Assembly (NCBI GenBank): GCA_947179485.1 | Contig: OX359249.1 | Location: forward strand, 47,629,415 to 47,693,414 | Reading direction: 5' to 3' | Length of the DNA: 64,000 nucleotides | Source of the DNA: Allacma fusca | Lineage: Eukaryota > Arthropoda > Collembola > Symphypleona > Sminthuridae | Part shown: piece after piece, positions 14,020 to 27,349 of the stretch | Position numbering within the stretch: position 1 is the stretch's first letter | Layout: each line of letters begins with the position of its first letter | The notes under the pieces: model-generated | The model's database searches: none | What the model was told of the DNA's origin: nothing | Seen by the model: the letters and a program-made list of their open reading frames with translations, nothing else | Position numbers and translations under genes: made by a program

Positions 14020-17000
14020 GAGTCGGGCAAGGCTGAGGGCGGTGGAGATGATTTTTGGGAATTCAAAGTGCCGCAGCCACCAAAGCCGAAAATGGAACTA
14101 AACCGTGTGGAGAAATGGGCTGAAAGCATTGAAAAGCTGCTTGGGGATCCGTGTGGTCTTGATATTTTCACAGTGAGTGTTTAATATTCAGTTTCGTGTG
14201 CATGTTAGTCAGTAATGTAATGTAATGTAGCATCTACACCAAAATCACATTTTGAAGAACCTGCCCACTGTCCGATGATAAGTGTTAGAGCTTACACGCA
14301 CTCTGTGCACATGAACTTAATCTGGTTAGATATAATTCATATTCATTATTTCATTATTAAATTTAGTAATTTTTATCTCCAGCTTTTCTCCCATTTCGAA
14401 AGGTTTATTAATTAAACGGGTATGGCCGTAGTGTCGTAGTGTTGTTTCAGTGAGATGGAAACGTTACTGCTTATAAATGGAAAAAGAACTACCATGTTTT
14501 TGCAGTTTATCTTATAAATGTTCACCCCCTCCGTAAATTATTATTGTTTTAAGAAAATATGGTTTCACTTGCAAGAGTTTACATTATAAAACTACTGCAG
14601 TCTATGATTACGCCAGGAGAATTTAATGAGGAGACGTATTTTGAATTTTACTTCAACGGTAATATATTTTGTCATACACAATTCTCGCTCACACGTACCT
14701 ACACACGTTTACAGTTCATTTGCTGACACAAAGGGGAAGTGCAGAATAATTTCATAAAAGTAGAAAGCGAGCATTTGTACGAAAGAGGATGGTCTAATTT
14801 TTTTATAATTGATTATGCCTAACGACACTCTTCTATTGAAATTACTTTCATAATAATTAAAAAGACGTCGTACGGAAATGGCGTAGCTGAAGGGTAACAT
14901 AATTGGATATGAGTCGAGAGCGGGTGGATTTCTTATGTGGAAAAGTGGAGTTAAGTATAGTAATATTGGAGTACTTTATAAGGCAGTAGTTCTTCCTCGT
15001 AGTTTCTTTCTGATGGCACCAATGTTTAAAAATGCTAGCAGTTATTAGAAAGCCATTATTTTGGTAACTGAATAGCATAATATAATGTAATCCGGCGGTA
15101 TTCAAATCCGAGAGTAATGATGGTACTGACGTACAGTACGTCACATACAATAGCAGTGAACTTTCATAAAATTGTCGATTAATCACTGATTTCATTTTTA
15201 TCGGATGACAAAAATAAATCGTTTAGAAAATCCATGTATAAATGATCAGAGATCAGATGTTAGAAGTTACATTAAATGGGATATGATACTCAGAAAATAC
15301 GAAGCACGTCTTTGACTGCTCACTCCTTGATTTCTTATTGTTAGTACTTTGTATGAAAGTATGCATATGTAGTACTGTAACAGAAAGTACGTGCATCCTC
15401 GTAAATATTGTTTCTGGGAGCTGTTAGGATTTATTGCTACTTATCTGGCGATTATTGCATTCTCTTATATTGTCCAAGGATGCACTGACTTTTACCTGGC
15501 GCGTATAAATTGGTAATCATACTTGAAGTAGTCTCTAGCCGTATTCCCTGCTAGTTAATTGTTAATTCAAGTATTAGTATCACCACCACCACACAATCAT
15601 GTTCTTTTTATACATTAATGTCTTACTCATGTGATTCAAGTTGTGTGGTAGCGTGAAATACCCATAATGTATTTTACAAGTCGGTGGTCAGGTGAACAGG
15701 CATTCTTTGGAAGTCATGTTGTTTGCCCATTTAATCTCACCTGCACACAATTTCTTTTCTTGTTGTATTCCAATGAGGGTGAAACATTCAGTGGTTTTGA
15801 AAATCTAGTGATTATCTGATGTGGGTTCAAATCTTAAAATACACAAGTTTATCGTCATAACTCCTGAATAAGTGTTTTATCAAATGCTCCTTTGTATCAT
15901 TTAAGGGTTTAAATTGTTTTGAAAATGTGTTCCCATCCTTGAAATGTATACTGTATTACTTGAGCAGTTGGTGAAGATTGACACTTTCCCAGCTTGTTGC
16001 CTTATTACTCATGATACTTGCTAGCACTAAATGGGACTAACAAATGCTGCACGTCAAGTATTCGTAGCGGAGGGATGTATGTATGCTTGTAGCGTAATAC
16101 TGGCAGTTCATTTTTCAACATCAAGTGTTTGCGGTTACACCACTGTTATGCATTGCCACTTGCAGATGAATACAACTTGCAATCAGTCACTGGTTAAAAA
16201 TGTTAGTTGTGTTGTTTAAATGAAGTAGTAGAATTTGCATAGTGGGCAAAAGTATGCGGTGTGGTCCCCATTAAAGCAAAGGCGGTGTAGCCATTTAATT
16301 GCCTCGTGTTTTTGGTTTAAGTGTCGTGTGTAGTAAGTACCACCATGCATTGGTTAAAGTTGTAGTGAAGATACATTACAAGAAATAGCGTTTACAAGTA
16401 TTGAATCTCTGTCTCTTATTTTTGTACAGGAATTTCTACAGCATGAATTCTCGGCTGAAAATATTCATTTCTACACAGCATGTCAACGTTTCAAAGAAGC
16501 CTTTACGGAACTTACCCAGTCCCAAAGGATCTCCATGGCCTCAACTATCTTCCAAAGATTCCTTCAAAATGGAGCTAGTGATCCTGTGAATGTAGATTTC
16601 CAGGTAAATTTCCCTTGCTTCAGGTTCTTAGTACATAAGGTGCTATTTTTGACTGGGTGGAATGTTATAATAATATATGAAAATTGCCGTCGGCAGCCAA
16701 CTCGTATCTATGTATATATAATGCCTTCGAAGTTAGTTTTAACCCGTTTTAGCGTATGGGAGAGTTTGTACTTGATCGTTACTGTATTGGAAAAATTAGG
16801 CCCGGTGTCAAGTTGAGAAGGCTTTGTCACTACCAACCATGGAGATGTTCGACTTGCCCTTGGCTCAAGTTTTTAACTTGCTAAAGTTTGACTGCTACCC
16901 GCGATTCTTACGATCAGATATGTTCCGTGACTTTGCCTCAGGCGTCACACCACTGCCGTTATCAGTGGGAGATGCCTCTGATTCTGATCAGGATTCCGTC

Positions 17001-20000
17001 AAGTCTCATAAACTACACCAAGATGGGCGACGGAGGTCTCTCCTACCTTGGAATATCAAGAATCGGTCGAAAAACAAGCACAGAAATAAAGTATGTGCAA
17101 AAGGGATCAATGATGTACTTTCCTTGCATGAGTTTGTTTTTCTTTCATTGTTTAACCTTCGTGTGACCCTATGTAGCACTAGAAAATGCTCTGTTGATGT
17201 CTTTTTCATGCTCCTCAGAGTGGAAAATGTGCTTATAATAATATTCTGAATTAATCGCTCCTAATCTTTTCTATTGAATGGATTGATTTTAAACGATTAA
17301 TGTAGGTACATATAGCTATCTCGAACGGATTGAGTCTCAGATGCTTTATTACAATTATTAGTCCGGCAACACCTGTATATGTTGCCATTATATATATGCG
17401 TAATTGTAATTGTGCATGAACATCAGTAAAGAGTGCTTGAATAGGTGTACTATGTGCGAGTGGTTTTCGAATGAAGCTTGAAACATCCATGGTTATTTAA
17501 TTTTTCCAGAATGAGATGGACGGCCTGAACTCGGATTTATCTTTTATACAACAAACAGCCCTCAGCAATAATGTAAGTACTAATTCTCCGTATGATACGT
17601 TAATTAGGGTAATTATTTGTATTTCGTTCAAAACATTTCTTCATAGAAATTAGACACCAGACATTTTCAATATACATAAACATGCTTACATTGCTTACGT
17701 TGGTAAGGTATAGTGATTGTCATATTAAAAAAAGTAAGAATGAGACATTTTCATGAAGGAAAAATAATTGGCTTTACCGTGGGAGTAAAATTTAATGAAA
17801 TTTTTAGTTTGATGGGTCTGATCAAGATGATGGCTTCAGGAGACAAAGTTATAAACTTTGCCGTGTTATATTACCGGATAATTCAACGACAGTTTTGCCT
17901 TGTAAGCCCGGGGAATCCCTTTGCACGACCGTTCAGCGATTGCTTGAGAAAAGGGAATTCCATTACTCAGCATTCGAAGTCGTGTCTGTCGCCACTGGCA
18001 AGGTATGCGTGTGCTCACTATGTAACCCTGTCTTCAAATAATAGTTCCTAAAGTTCCTAGTCTATAATTTACGTTCTTCAGTACTTATTTATAGCAATTT
18101 AAAATGGGTGCACGAATGCGTATATTTTGATGTTAGCGCTTCTTTAAACTATATTATTACTTCAAATGTGATGACTTGAAGACAGTAATAATCTTCATAC
18201 GAATTGGTTCACGGAAATTAATTTTGTTGAATATGAAAATTAAATGATATAGGGATTCAAAAATTATTGGAATTATTTTTTTTGAGGATTTTCTAAATTC
18301 TTGGCTTGGTCAGAATGTATGAAACTGTAGTCAGTAAGTATATCTGTGTAAAAGCGAAAGGAACGCACGAATTTGGTAATTTTAAACACTTCGTACGCTA
18401 AAAGGAAGACTGGTTCCTATTGTAAACTCGTTTGTAATGGAATTGTCAAGATTCTACAAGTATTGATTTGATTGATTTTATAGGCGTTAGACTTAAATGT
18501 TGAAGTTTCGGAGATGAGTGCAAGGGAAATTAAAGTAGAACCAAGGGCCTTCCTGGGGATTGAGTTACCTCTTGGTTGGCGTGTTGGAGTTCGTGCTAAC
18601 CCTAATCGAAAAATTGCAGAAGTTCTGAAACCCATTTTGACTCAGCATTCAATGAAACTGGACTCAGTGGTTGTCTATGACGTAAGTATCTACGAAACTC
18701 GTAGCACATTGTGCTTCATATGTAACAGTTGATATAGTGTCCCCAACTATTAGTTGTTGCTATAAACCTTTGCATTTGTGTACTTAGTACTTAGTAATTA
18801 TTACGTAGATATGTGTATCTCATATAAATTAATTACTTGTTGCACAGCGTTTGAACTGTTTCAGAATCAGATATAATATATAGAACTTACTTTGAATGTT
18901 GTTTTAAAAATTAAATACAAATGCAGTTTTGATGTATGATTTTATACAGATCGAGACAGAAGAATTGGTTGATGTGAAGTGGCCCATGGGTAGAGTTGAT
19001 GGCCACAACGTGCATGTAAAATTAAAGGGTAGGTTTGTGTAGTTTTTTAGATCTTCAGTATCTGAGTAATTCATATGGTAACTTTGGGTAGGTAAATGCC
19101 TCAAATAATGTGTATGCCACGGTATGCGTAGGCGAGTAGTTACCATTTCGATAATTATTATTGACGAAGTTGCAGATTTTGTTTTGTTAACCGTTTCTTG
19201 TTTCGCTTGTAGCTGATCCAAAGCTGGAAGAAATTACGAATCAAATAAGAGAGTTCAGTTCATACGACCATCCCTACTTAGAAGATGACCAAACTTCAAC
19301 GAGGGTATGATCTTGAACTTCCTAAAGCGAAATATTATATAATTGTAATGCAGGGCTGTTCTTTCATGTTCCTGTGCTTATGTGCAAATTAAGATAACCA
19401 TCTCGCACCAGTTTTTCTAGTGTAAAGTCCAATTGTAGCTGTAGCCTCGATTATCCCGTAGGTCGATTAAAAAACTTCATTATTTGGTAGGATATTCTCG
19501 TAGGAATACCCATTGGCTTTAGTTTTTACAACATGAGATCATCGTTATTAAGGGTTTCTGTTAATGTATTTCTAATTATATTCAATTCCCGAACCTCTTA
19601 AATTCTATTGGTATGATTTTTTATGTGGAGTAATCGTAGTAATGTGAAATTTTATTGTACATTGACTTAATTGCGGAATGATACTCATGAAATGGATGAT
19701 ATGGGCGCCACCCGAAAGATTCCTGAATAAATTCGTATTCTTAATGTGAAATTGTAGCGTAAGGAGTGGTACAAGATTACTAACATTTGTTTTTGGATTT
19801 TCATTGCTAATAACAGACTAGTTCCAGTCAGACGTCTTCAAGTGTTTTTAGAGGTTTCCTTCGTCGAAGTTCGAAAAAGTGTAAACGGAAAGGGAAAGGC
19901 ACATCGCACCATGGAAGTTACGGTGCGAAACATTTTCACTTGGAATTGGATAGAATGTGTACCTAGCTTTGATCGTTTTTAATTTGCATGATTGTATCTT

Positions 20001-20303
20001 CTAGGTGGGGATACCGTTAGCCAGGATAGTGGACCAAGCGAAATAATTTCAGTTTCAGTGCACGGCCCAAATCAACGCGATGCTGTTTCTCTTCCATCAA
20101 GTGCTAAAATAGTCGCCGAAGTAGATGAAGAAAATTCACATCCCAGGACACCTCGCCAAGGAATAATTATTGCAGCTTCTTCCGTCCCCGACTCACCTTT
20201 GAGCTTAATTCCCTCCGATTTGAATTTAGTCGAGAATTCGCGGAATAGGAAGCCCATTTACATAGCACAATCAATGAATTCGACGCAGTCAGAGTTATCG
20301 TAG
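14020..20303 (+). CDS. loco: Regulator of G-protein signalling, RGS12/RGS14 (loco) type; 3' part of gene
   Basis: GTPase-activating protein for Gi/Go alpha subunits, acting at the cytoplasmic face of the membrane, with Ras-like GTPase binding through tandem RBDs (family knowledge). Ten exons: 14020-14172, 16430-16603, 16800-17090, 17510-17572, 17808-18002, 18484-18681, 18950-19028, 19213-19304, 19817-19922, 20005-20303. All phases agree, giving 549 residues plus stop. The RGS domain is at about residues 32-154 (EFSAENIHFY; FNLLKFDCYPRFLRS). A basic linker with the R12-family SLLPW motif follows. RBD1 is at about 245-315 (RVILPDNSTTVLPCKPGES) and RBD2 at about 315-384 (LKPILTQHSMKLDSVVVYD). 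Exon 3 starts after TAG at 16797-16799; this restores the loop after VNVDFQ. The tail is basic, then Ser/Pro-rich. No GoLoco motif is visible. The 5' end, including any PDZ or PTB domain, is missing because the first exon opens on a phase-0 acceptor. Confidence 0.9.
14173..16429 (+). other. Intron of the RGS gene (2.26 kb)
   Basis: Lies between the exon ending in GLDIFT (donor GTGAGT) and the exon beginning EFLQHEF (acceptor TTTGTACAG). It cuts the RGS domain. I see no other feature in it. Confidence 0.85.
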
Positions 20304-21328
20304 TTACAATATTATTTTTAATTAAACCAATGCAATATTACAAATAATTTGTAGTCCGACGTTGTGACTTCAGATGTCGTGGTTTCTAAAATTTTCTCCG
20401 CCTGCCGTATTTTACTGGTACCTCTTTTTAATTTTGTACTTATGTAAAGAAAAAAATTATGAAATCGGGTTTAGAGTTAATTTTAATAATTGCATTTATC
20501 AGGGAACTAAGACAAGTAAACGAAGCTTAGTGAATAGTGTTTTACAAGACCGCATAGGCTTTCTCAATCTTTGTTAGGTGGGGAATTGGTGTTTTATCTT
20601 TTGAAGACTATGACGTTTTACATATTTAAGGAGCGATATGACATCTATCACTATTTGTAAGATTTAAAAATAGACTGTTGTAAGCATGAATTTATAATGT
20701 TATCATACATTATTGCATATGTTAGCGAATTTTTGTCTTTCAGATGGTGTTTAATAAGATTTGATTTATTCGTTGTAACTTTGAGATTCATATCCTATCT
20801 TATCGTTTTTTTGCCATATACATAGATATATGGAAATAGTCCGTATCACTACTTAGAAGTTCGTTTCATTGACTTTCTATTCCCATGACTGTAATATTGA
20901 AATAGATCGAGTATTTCGTGAGTATATTACATGCAACTCATGCTCATAGTCTGCTGTGACAACGAAATTTTTTTAAGAATCGACATTACTTTTTCGAAGC
21001 AGAATGAGGTTTAAATAGGAAATATAATACGATTGTAGCAAGTTTGTTTGTACTTTTTTGTATGAGTAAAAATCTTTTTTAAAAATTGTTTAATTCGTAC
21101 GTATGTTTTTAAGTTTTGATTTTTTATGACCACAAAGTTGTGGAATATTCCAGAGATGCCACGGATTTATTGCGTAAACAACGAAACAAGTTTTAAATCG
21201 TAAATATAGAAGAAATCTACTTATGAATAAGTAAATGTAACTGTTGTGCCTTTAACTTATGAAGAAAACATTTATATTATGTACGCATGAAAGGGCAATG
21301 CTTAGACTACAAGTGAGTATTGAGTATC

Positions 21329-21334
21329 AATAAA
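21329..21334 (+). terminator. Possible poly(A) signal of the RGS gene
   Basis: AATAAA about 1.0 kb after the RGS stop codon, on the coding strand. Chosen only by motif and position. Confidence 0.35.
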
Positions 21335-21476
21335 AAATACATTTGTTGAAAAAATTGTCAGCAGTGCTAAAAACTAAAGTATTTCCATACAATGAATTCA
21401 AATCTAGTACTCATAATCGTAATTGTCCAGATTTTCTGACTTTTGTTATGAACCAGATTAATCATGAAACAAAAAC

Positions 21477-21850
21477 AGAGGTTTCCAAAATACATTTTCG
21501 GCAAATACAAAATGTGTTTTAAATGTAATTTAAATGCATGGTTTAAATACAGTATGTTTTGGACAGGCCAGGAGTTTTGTATTCATGGAATAATTTTCGT
21601 TTAAAAAAAATATGATTGGTTCAAGTGGCATAAATTAGGAAAATTTGAATGCTATGGAAGGTTAAAAACCATTGTCATTGTCATCTAAAATACAAAGTGC
21701 AAAATACATTGAAGCCTTACAAAACACAGAAAATACAAACTTTAAAATACATTCGTCTCTTTAAAATACAAACTACAAAATACTGTTTTAACTACCATGT
21801 AATCATGCAATTAATCATTTTATTTTCCATGTATTTTAAACAGCACTTAT
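21477..21850. mobile_element. AAATACA-rich hAT-like fragment
   Basis: The left edge, CAGAGGT followed by CAAAATACAT, resembles the end of the hAT-like element at 37935-38706 (CAGAGGTGTGGAAAATACAT, minus strand). The interior carries many AAATACA/TGTATTT motifs, as that element does. No matching right terminus or target duplication was found, so it would be a truncated relative. Confidence 0.35.
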
Positions 21851-22423
21851 GTAAGATTAGGCTACCAAAATATCAAAAAGTTGTTGATTTATAATATTAC
21901 AAGCCGAGAGGGTCGCAGGGCTGACAAAATGCGGATAAAAGTTGACAGGCATTCAATGAACTTTGAGCTCTTGATTACCTAAATCGGTTCAAGGATACAG
22001 GACGGGAGTTATTCAAAAATATATTTCAACCGTAATAATTATTATTGCTTCACTGTTGGGACAAAAACCTTACAAGTTGTATTTGCGGCACTATGAATGC
22101 TTCAAAACGTAGAAAATTGTAAGAATTGCGAAATCGTAAGAAACCAATTTATGAAACATTAGTTTTAAAATGTAAAAATACTGCAACTTACTACAGGTTT
22201 AAAACAGTGCTTATCTTAAAATTTTACCATGAGAGGAAATTAGAATTATTAACAATTGAGCAGGTGCACTTAATTATTTAGCAAACATGCTCATGCTGAT
22301 CATAAATGTTAAATGTAATGCTGCAAACTTACAATTATATGAACATGTGCATCAATAAATCGACAGCAATCCACTGTAAGATTGCGTGCCTTAATAACTA
22401 ATACAAACGAATTTTTAAATGTT

Positions 22424-22429
22424 TTTATT
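22424..22429 (-). terminator. Possible poly(A) signal of GOLGA7
   Basis: AATAAA on the minus strand about 630 bases beyond the GOLGA7 stop codon. Confidence 0.3.
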
Positions 22430-23060
22430 TTGATTATTTAATCTTCATAATAAAGAATTCATAAATATCTGTTTCAAAGACAATCAGTCATATATGCACA
22501 TCATAATATTATCAACATCTTTCACACCCATACAGTTACAGCGGTTACCTTACATATCATTAAGTGATGTATATCTATATAGTGTCTTCGTAAGTAAATT
22601 ACACGCTAGACATGTTTATCAGGGAAACGTCACAAGCGAGGAAAGTAATATAATAATAATGATAATAATAATAATAAAGCTTTTGGTACAAGTGATTCTC
22701 AGAAGTGAATTACTAGTAATTATTTTATGTTAGAGACAGGAACACTTAATTGAAAAAAAATCCTGAACAAGCAGTAAAACAAACTGGCATAGACAATATT
22801 TACACCTACATCATTAAATTATACTGATAAAATTAAACGCATGGTTTTAATAAGAGAGTGGCGTGAGCAATCCAGTCTCACTGGTTTTACCATTTCTTCT
22901 AGCCCAGCAGATAGTTTTTCTAGCATAGCTGCCCTCCACAATTTTTGTTCCTTGATTGCACTTTACCATAAGGTCTATTTTGTTGAAAATGCTCATCACA
23001 AGGGTTTCTGCCCTTCGCTGTTACAAACCGCACTCCTTTGTTAACATGGGTTGGCTATCG

Positions 23061-25700
23061 TTACGAAGATCTGGTCTGGTCATTCAATATTACTATTTCA
23101 ATCTGCAAATGAATTATAAAAAAATCTAGTCACACCTTCCTCATATCAATTACACAACCGTCCTCAAACTAATGGCTACATGATTTCTGAATTATCGGGT
23201 TGAAGCCACTGTTTAATTATAATTTATAAATAAGTAATTACTAACACATCGTAGTCCTCGTTCCACGGGATCCGTAATTTGAAGACCGCGAGGCAGGTAC
23301 ACGCGAGTGTTTTGCTCGCTAATGAACTTGGAGAGACGCTTCAAGCACTAGAAACAAAATAATTTAAAATAAATCAACAGAAATTTCCCTGCTCATTAGT
23401 GAATCAATGCTACTTATTAGGTTGTTATCCTAATCAAGCTAGAGATATTATTTCAGCAAGTAAATTTTAACCCCAACTACTGATTTCGATAAGGTAATCG
23501 AAAAATTTTGATTTGTCGTGAAGACTATTAAAAGTTGATAAAAGTGTGCGACTGACCAAAAACTTTCCAATTTTTAAACTTAGAGACATGAATGGAAGAA
23601 CTAAGCTCGAAATTCCCTACGACAACAAGCACAAGGTAACATACCTAAGGGTCACGGAATAAAACTGCATCACTCGAAATTTTTTATTTTTAACAACTGA
23701 CCCCTTCCAAATCTTCAAGGTTTTCTCCAGAATTTCAACCCTGAAGGGCCCTACTAAGGTTAATTGTCGAAATAACCAATTACGTTATTGTGTAAAAATA
23801 TGAATTGTAAATCTAAATGTTCTACATTATAATTTTGCGCTTATCCCGGCGAACTTACTGTACTCTTAACGTAATACCCAGGATTCAAACAACCGTTCAT
23901 TAGGGTTCTCCTTTCAACACCTTTGTATATCACCTTGAATGCGATAACTGTATGAGTGAAAGAATCTAGTGTGTCTCAGACTAAACACAAACCTTAAACC
24001 CTCCACTCGCCTGAGCACTGAGACAATGTCACTGAGTCCATAATAATCTTACTCAAATACAGTAACGGCTACTCACCATAGATTAGAAAACTTAGTTTAC
24101 ACTGGTTTTTAATGATACTATTTATTATCTTCGATTATTTTTGTGAGCATATCAATTGAAACCCAGGCACTTGAAATTACTGTAAAGTTTCATATTCTTT
24201 CATCAAGAGTTCGTAATGTTGCAAAAATTGTCACAAGGAAGAATTAGGAGATCAATTAGTTTTTACAAAATGATTTCGAGTACTAAACTCAGCCAGCATC
24301 AGCCCAGCAAAAGTTTGATAGTGGCGAATACCATGTTAAATATAGTCTGAACGAGTTCTGGAATTTTATTCTCCGGTCCTTCAAGCTATAGAACTTTAAA
24401 CTTTTACAACATACTCTAAATTTCGGTTTCGATTTTACGTCAAGAATTTTCAGCTCTGCGATTTTTATGTTAGTTCTTCTTAAGCGGTAGTTGTGAAAAT
24501 ACAGTAAATATTTTAACGAAAAAATAATGCCCGATTAGCATAAATACACTTGGTACTATTTTTGATATGTAGAGCGAATATTTTCGAATGGTTTCTATCA
24601 TCCCACGAACGTAGAAAAGGAAGCTACAATGGATGGTTCATATTTCTGGAACTACTACTTAACAATAGTATAAGTAAATAACTGAGGCCAGTACCCTCTA
24701 CAGCATTGCTCCACATATATTTGATCAAGTTATTTGCATCACACATAAACAACGACCACAAAAATCAACAAGTCTTAAACCTGTTTCGTGTTTAGTGTCA
24801 GATGAATTAAATATGTACATTTCTATCCTCTCAACTGTGTAACATTTACCCCACCCGTAACATAATAGAAAAATTCGCATCAAGTGTTATTGTTGTACAC
24901 TAAACCGTGCTAGCAACTATAAATTGGGCATCATATAACTTTACAAGCATGTCAAACATCCCTACAACTCTTGCTCCATCAGCAACCAAATCAGCAATAT
25001 AACCAGCGAAAGATGTTTACTAACGACGAATGGCGCTACTAACGAATTAACTAAATCAATTTAGGTACAGACAATCGGAACATACCTTCTCGTATTTGGT
25101 ATCTCGACAGAAATAAACCAGATTAGCGGTGATGAATCCTAAACAAGATTCACAGAACGTGTTGCAGTCAAAATTTTCAGCGTCTTGGAAATATGCATTA
25201 ATCTGGTTTAATGTGAACTCGTAAGTGGCCTGGTCGATCTAAAATAAATTGAATTGACATTGTAATAAAGGACATGAAACAATCACAAAATATCACACAA
25301 TTCATATCATTTCCTGAATTATTACACTAAACTGTACACACTAGCTAAAACAAGGGAGACGCGTTCACCTCCCAACGTTTCAAACATCTCATTCTGATCC
25401 TAACTTCCAGTCAAGTCAAAATTCTACCAAAATCAAAACTTCCAGGAAAGATCCTTCCTCAAATATCTTTATCATAAAAAATAACGGTAAATATTTACGT
25501 ACTCGTCCATTAAGCTCAGGTGGAAACTCAGGTACGAATCTAATGGCTACCCCAAGTCGATAATCTCTTTGCACGAAGATTCGCATAGGAGGACTAGGAT
25601 TTGGCGACCCCCCATTCGCACTGACTTGATTAACTGAGGCCGCATTCGGATTGGAATTCGGTAGTCCGGATGTATGATGATTAGGACCAACTACGGACAT
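23061..25700 (-). CDS. GOLGA7: Golgin subfamily A member 7 (GCP16/ERF4-like), complete
   Basis: GOLGA7 is the accessory subunit that stabilises DHHC9-type palmitoyltransferases at the Golgi and so supports Ras palmitoylation (family knowledge). Four exons on the minus strand: 25700-25503, 25238-25086, 23347-23246, 23102-23061, all joined in phase 0, give 164 residues. The core begins at about residue 39 with MRIFVQRDY. It continues with FPPELNGRIDQATYEF, the Cys-rich segment CNTFCESCLG (Cys91, 95, 98), YEKCLKRLSKF, YLPRGLQITDPVERGLR and the last strand IEIVILND. The family is usually about 137 residues; the excess is an Asn/Ser/Pro-rich N-terminal extension of about 38 residues. Met39 is a possible second start. 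Phe101 stands where vertebrate GCP16 has the second of its paired palmitoylated cysteines (alignment from memory). The gene is convergent with the RGS gene. Confidence 0.93.
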
Positions 25701-26435
25701 TGGTTCTTATATGGCAATAAGAACACAATCAAATCAGACTTAGGAACGGTCATATGAAGATGAACTCGTGTGGGAGAGACTGGTCGGATCTGTCAAAAGG
25801 TTCAATATTGTCCAGTATTATTGACATGTACTTCCGGGACAGTGACTCAGCACAATGTCACGGTTCCATTCCACGCTCAAATTCACATTACACATATCCA
25901 CACATCCCCCTTCAACCCAAGTTGTCAAAAATCTGAAAATCAGGGTGAGTGTTCAAAACAAACTCTTAGGACGTACCTATAGACTCTACTGGCGACCAAT
26001 CTTGGACGAATGTAATTTCAGCAGGATTCTGTCGGACTGACTGTCATGGTATTTGGGGCACATGAAGAAGGAGTCTGGGCTCTATGCTGACACTTGTGCA
26101 GATGCAAATTCCTCTCTGGACTCTCCAAGAACTCCCGTTGCCCTCAGAACAGCCAATGTATGTACAATCTCTCATATACGTCCCACTCTCTACTACAAGC
26201 TTCCTCAAAAGTTCCTCCTTGAAGTCGGCTCGACACAGCTAATTCCTCCACATACGTCAATAATTAGCTCTGAATATCCCAAAAAGTATCCACTGGGAAG
26301 TAATACCTTGGAATCAATAAATAAAAAAAAATATGAATATAACCCGGACATATATAATTCACGTCAGGAAACTTTAGTAATAACTCTCCTCCAGAAAAAT
26401 GATTACTTGGGACTCTGTCGTCGTATGAGGACAAC
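25701..26435. other. Upstream flank of GOLGA7 up to the hAT insertion
   Basis: About 730 bases holding the presumed GOLGA7 promoter and 5' UTR on the minus strand. Several overlapping plus-strand frames are present, but none resembles a protein. The sequence ends in the target duplication AGGACAAC (26428-26435) of the inserted transposon. Confidence 0.5.
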
Positions 26436-26680
26436 TAGTGCTGTAATTTGTCCTTTTAGTATTGTATTGTACTTTGGCGAAAAGTACAAAAGTAGTACAA
26501 CTAAGATATTGTTTTGTACTCCGAGTTTTGTTTTTGTTTTGTACTTCTATCAGATTGTTTTTGTTTTTGTACAATCTGTATTGTATTGTTCTAAGGTTCT
26601 AGAAGACGCTAGAAATTTGCTAAAGTGATAGTTGTATCTGAGTTCAAGAGCACGTAGGAATTGATGTGTGCAACTTTAGT
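26436..26680 (+). repeat. Left long terminal inverted repeat of the hAT element
   Basis: Matches the reverse complement of 27950-28195 over its length with substitutions and small indels. The outer 12 bases are identical. It ends around the shared segment TAGGAATTGATxTGTG. Confidence 0.8.
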
Positions 26681-27260
26681 TGTTTAAAAATTACGTAAAA
26701 GATCAAAAAACCAGTCATTGACTAATCTCCCATAAGAGATGCATTGAATCTGTTGACGGTCGAATTTTGAAGGGTGCAATTCTGTGGCACCAACCTATTT
26801 GTGAATAATCCCTGTAATAACCACATCGTAATTTCCAGAACAACATAATTTCATAAACAATATTCACTACCATTGCTTAAAATTAGAATGGATAGAGTAG
26901 ACGCTTGGGCTCTGATATCTATATTTTCAATTTGCTCAGCCGTTGGCTTTTACCACCTATTTCATCGATGTAGAAATGTCCTCTATGCGTGGACTACATT
27001 TACAAATCGCATAGTTCGTTTGTTAGACTAGGTCTTTTGTCTTTGTTAGACACAGACTAGATTTATCCAGGTCAACATTTAAACCATACGGTTAGCCAAT
27101 TTTATTTATCAGTACCGATTCATTGGTATCATATCTGATGCCATTGAATTGTCATTAGCCAGTGTTGATTTAATTCGTGACCTTTTTCATGACGTCTTAC
27201 TAATCCACATTAAATGTAACCTACAACTAGTACATCTTATCGGTGGCGTCTAATAATCAA

Positions 27261-27282
27261 TATAATAATAATAATAATAATA
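27261..27282. repeat. (TAA)n microsatellite
   Basis: About seven TAA units inside the hAT element. Confidence 0.85.
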
Positions 27283-27349
27283 GGGTTTTATTGGTTGATA
27301 TAGTGGCCTCAGCCGTTACAACCTTTAATAATCAATATGGTAACAGTCA

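Larger units (their letters stand above)
20304..23060. other. Convergent 3' region between the RGS gene and GOLGA7
   Basis: The two genes run tail to tail. A possible RGS poly(A) signal is at 21329-21334 and a possible GOLGA7 signal on the minus strand at 22424-22429. The middle (about 21477-21850) is rich in AAATACA motifs and may be a fragment of a hAT-like element. A short AAT-type run is at about 22649-22676. Nothing coding is supported. Confidence 0.55.

Noticed and set aside
16812-16823. Alternative acceptors for RGS exon 3 (after TCAAG or TTGAG)
   Set aside because: The first gives the wrong frame and the second drops residues of the loop. TAG at 16797-16799 keeps the frame and the normal loop length.
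17510-17572. Small exon considered as a GoLoco motif (residues GLNSDLSFIQQTALSNN)
   Set aside because: It lies between the RGS domain and RBD1, and lacks the acidic-Gln-Arg signature of GoLoco.
26053-26628. 191-codon plus-strand open frame
   Set aside because: It crosses the boundary of the hAT element at 26436. Its second half is the translated inverted repeat (Phe/Val/Tyr-rich low complexity) and the first half resembles nothing.
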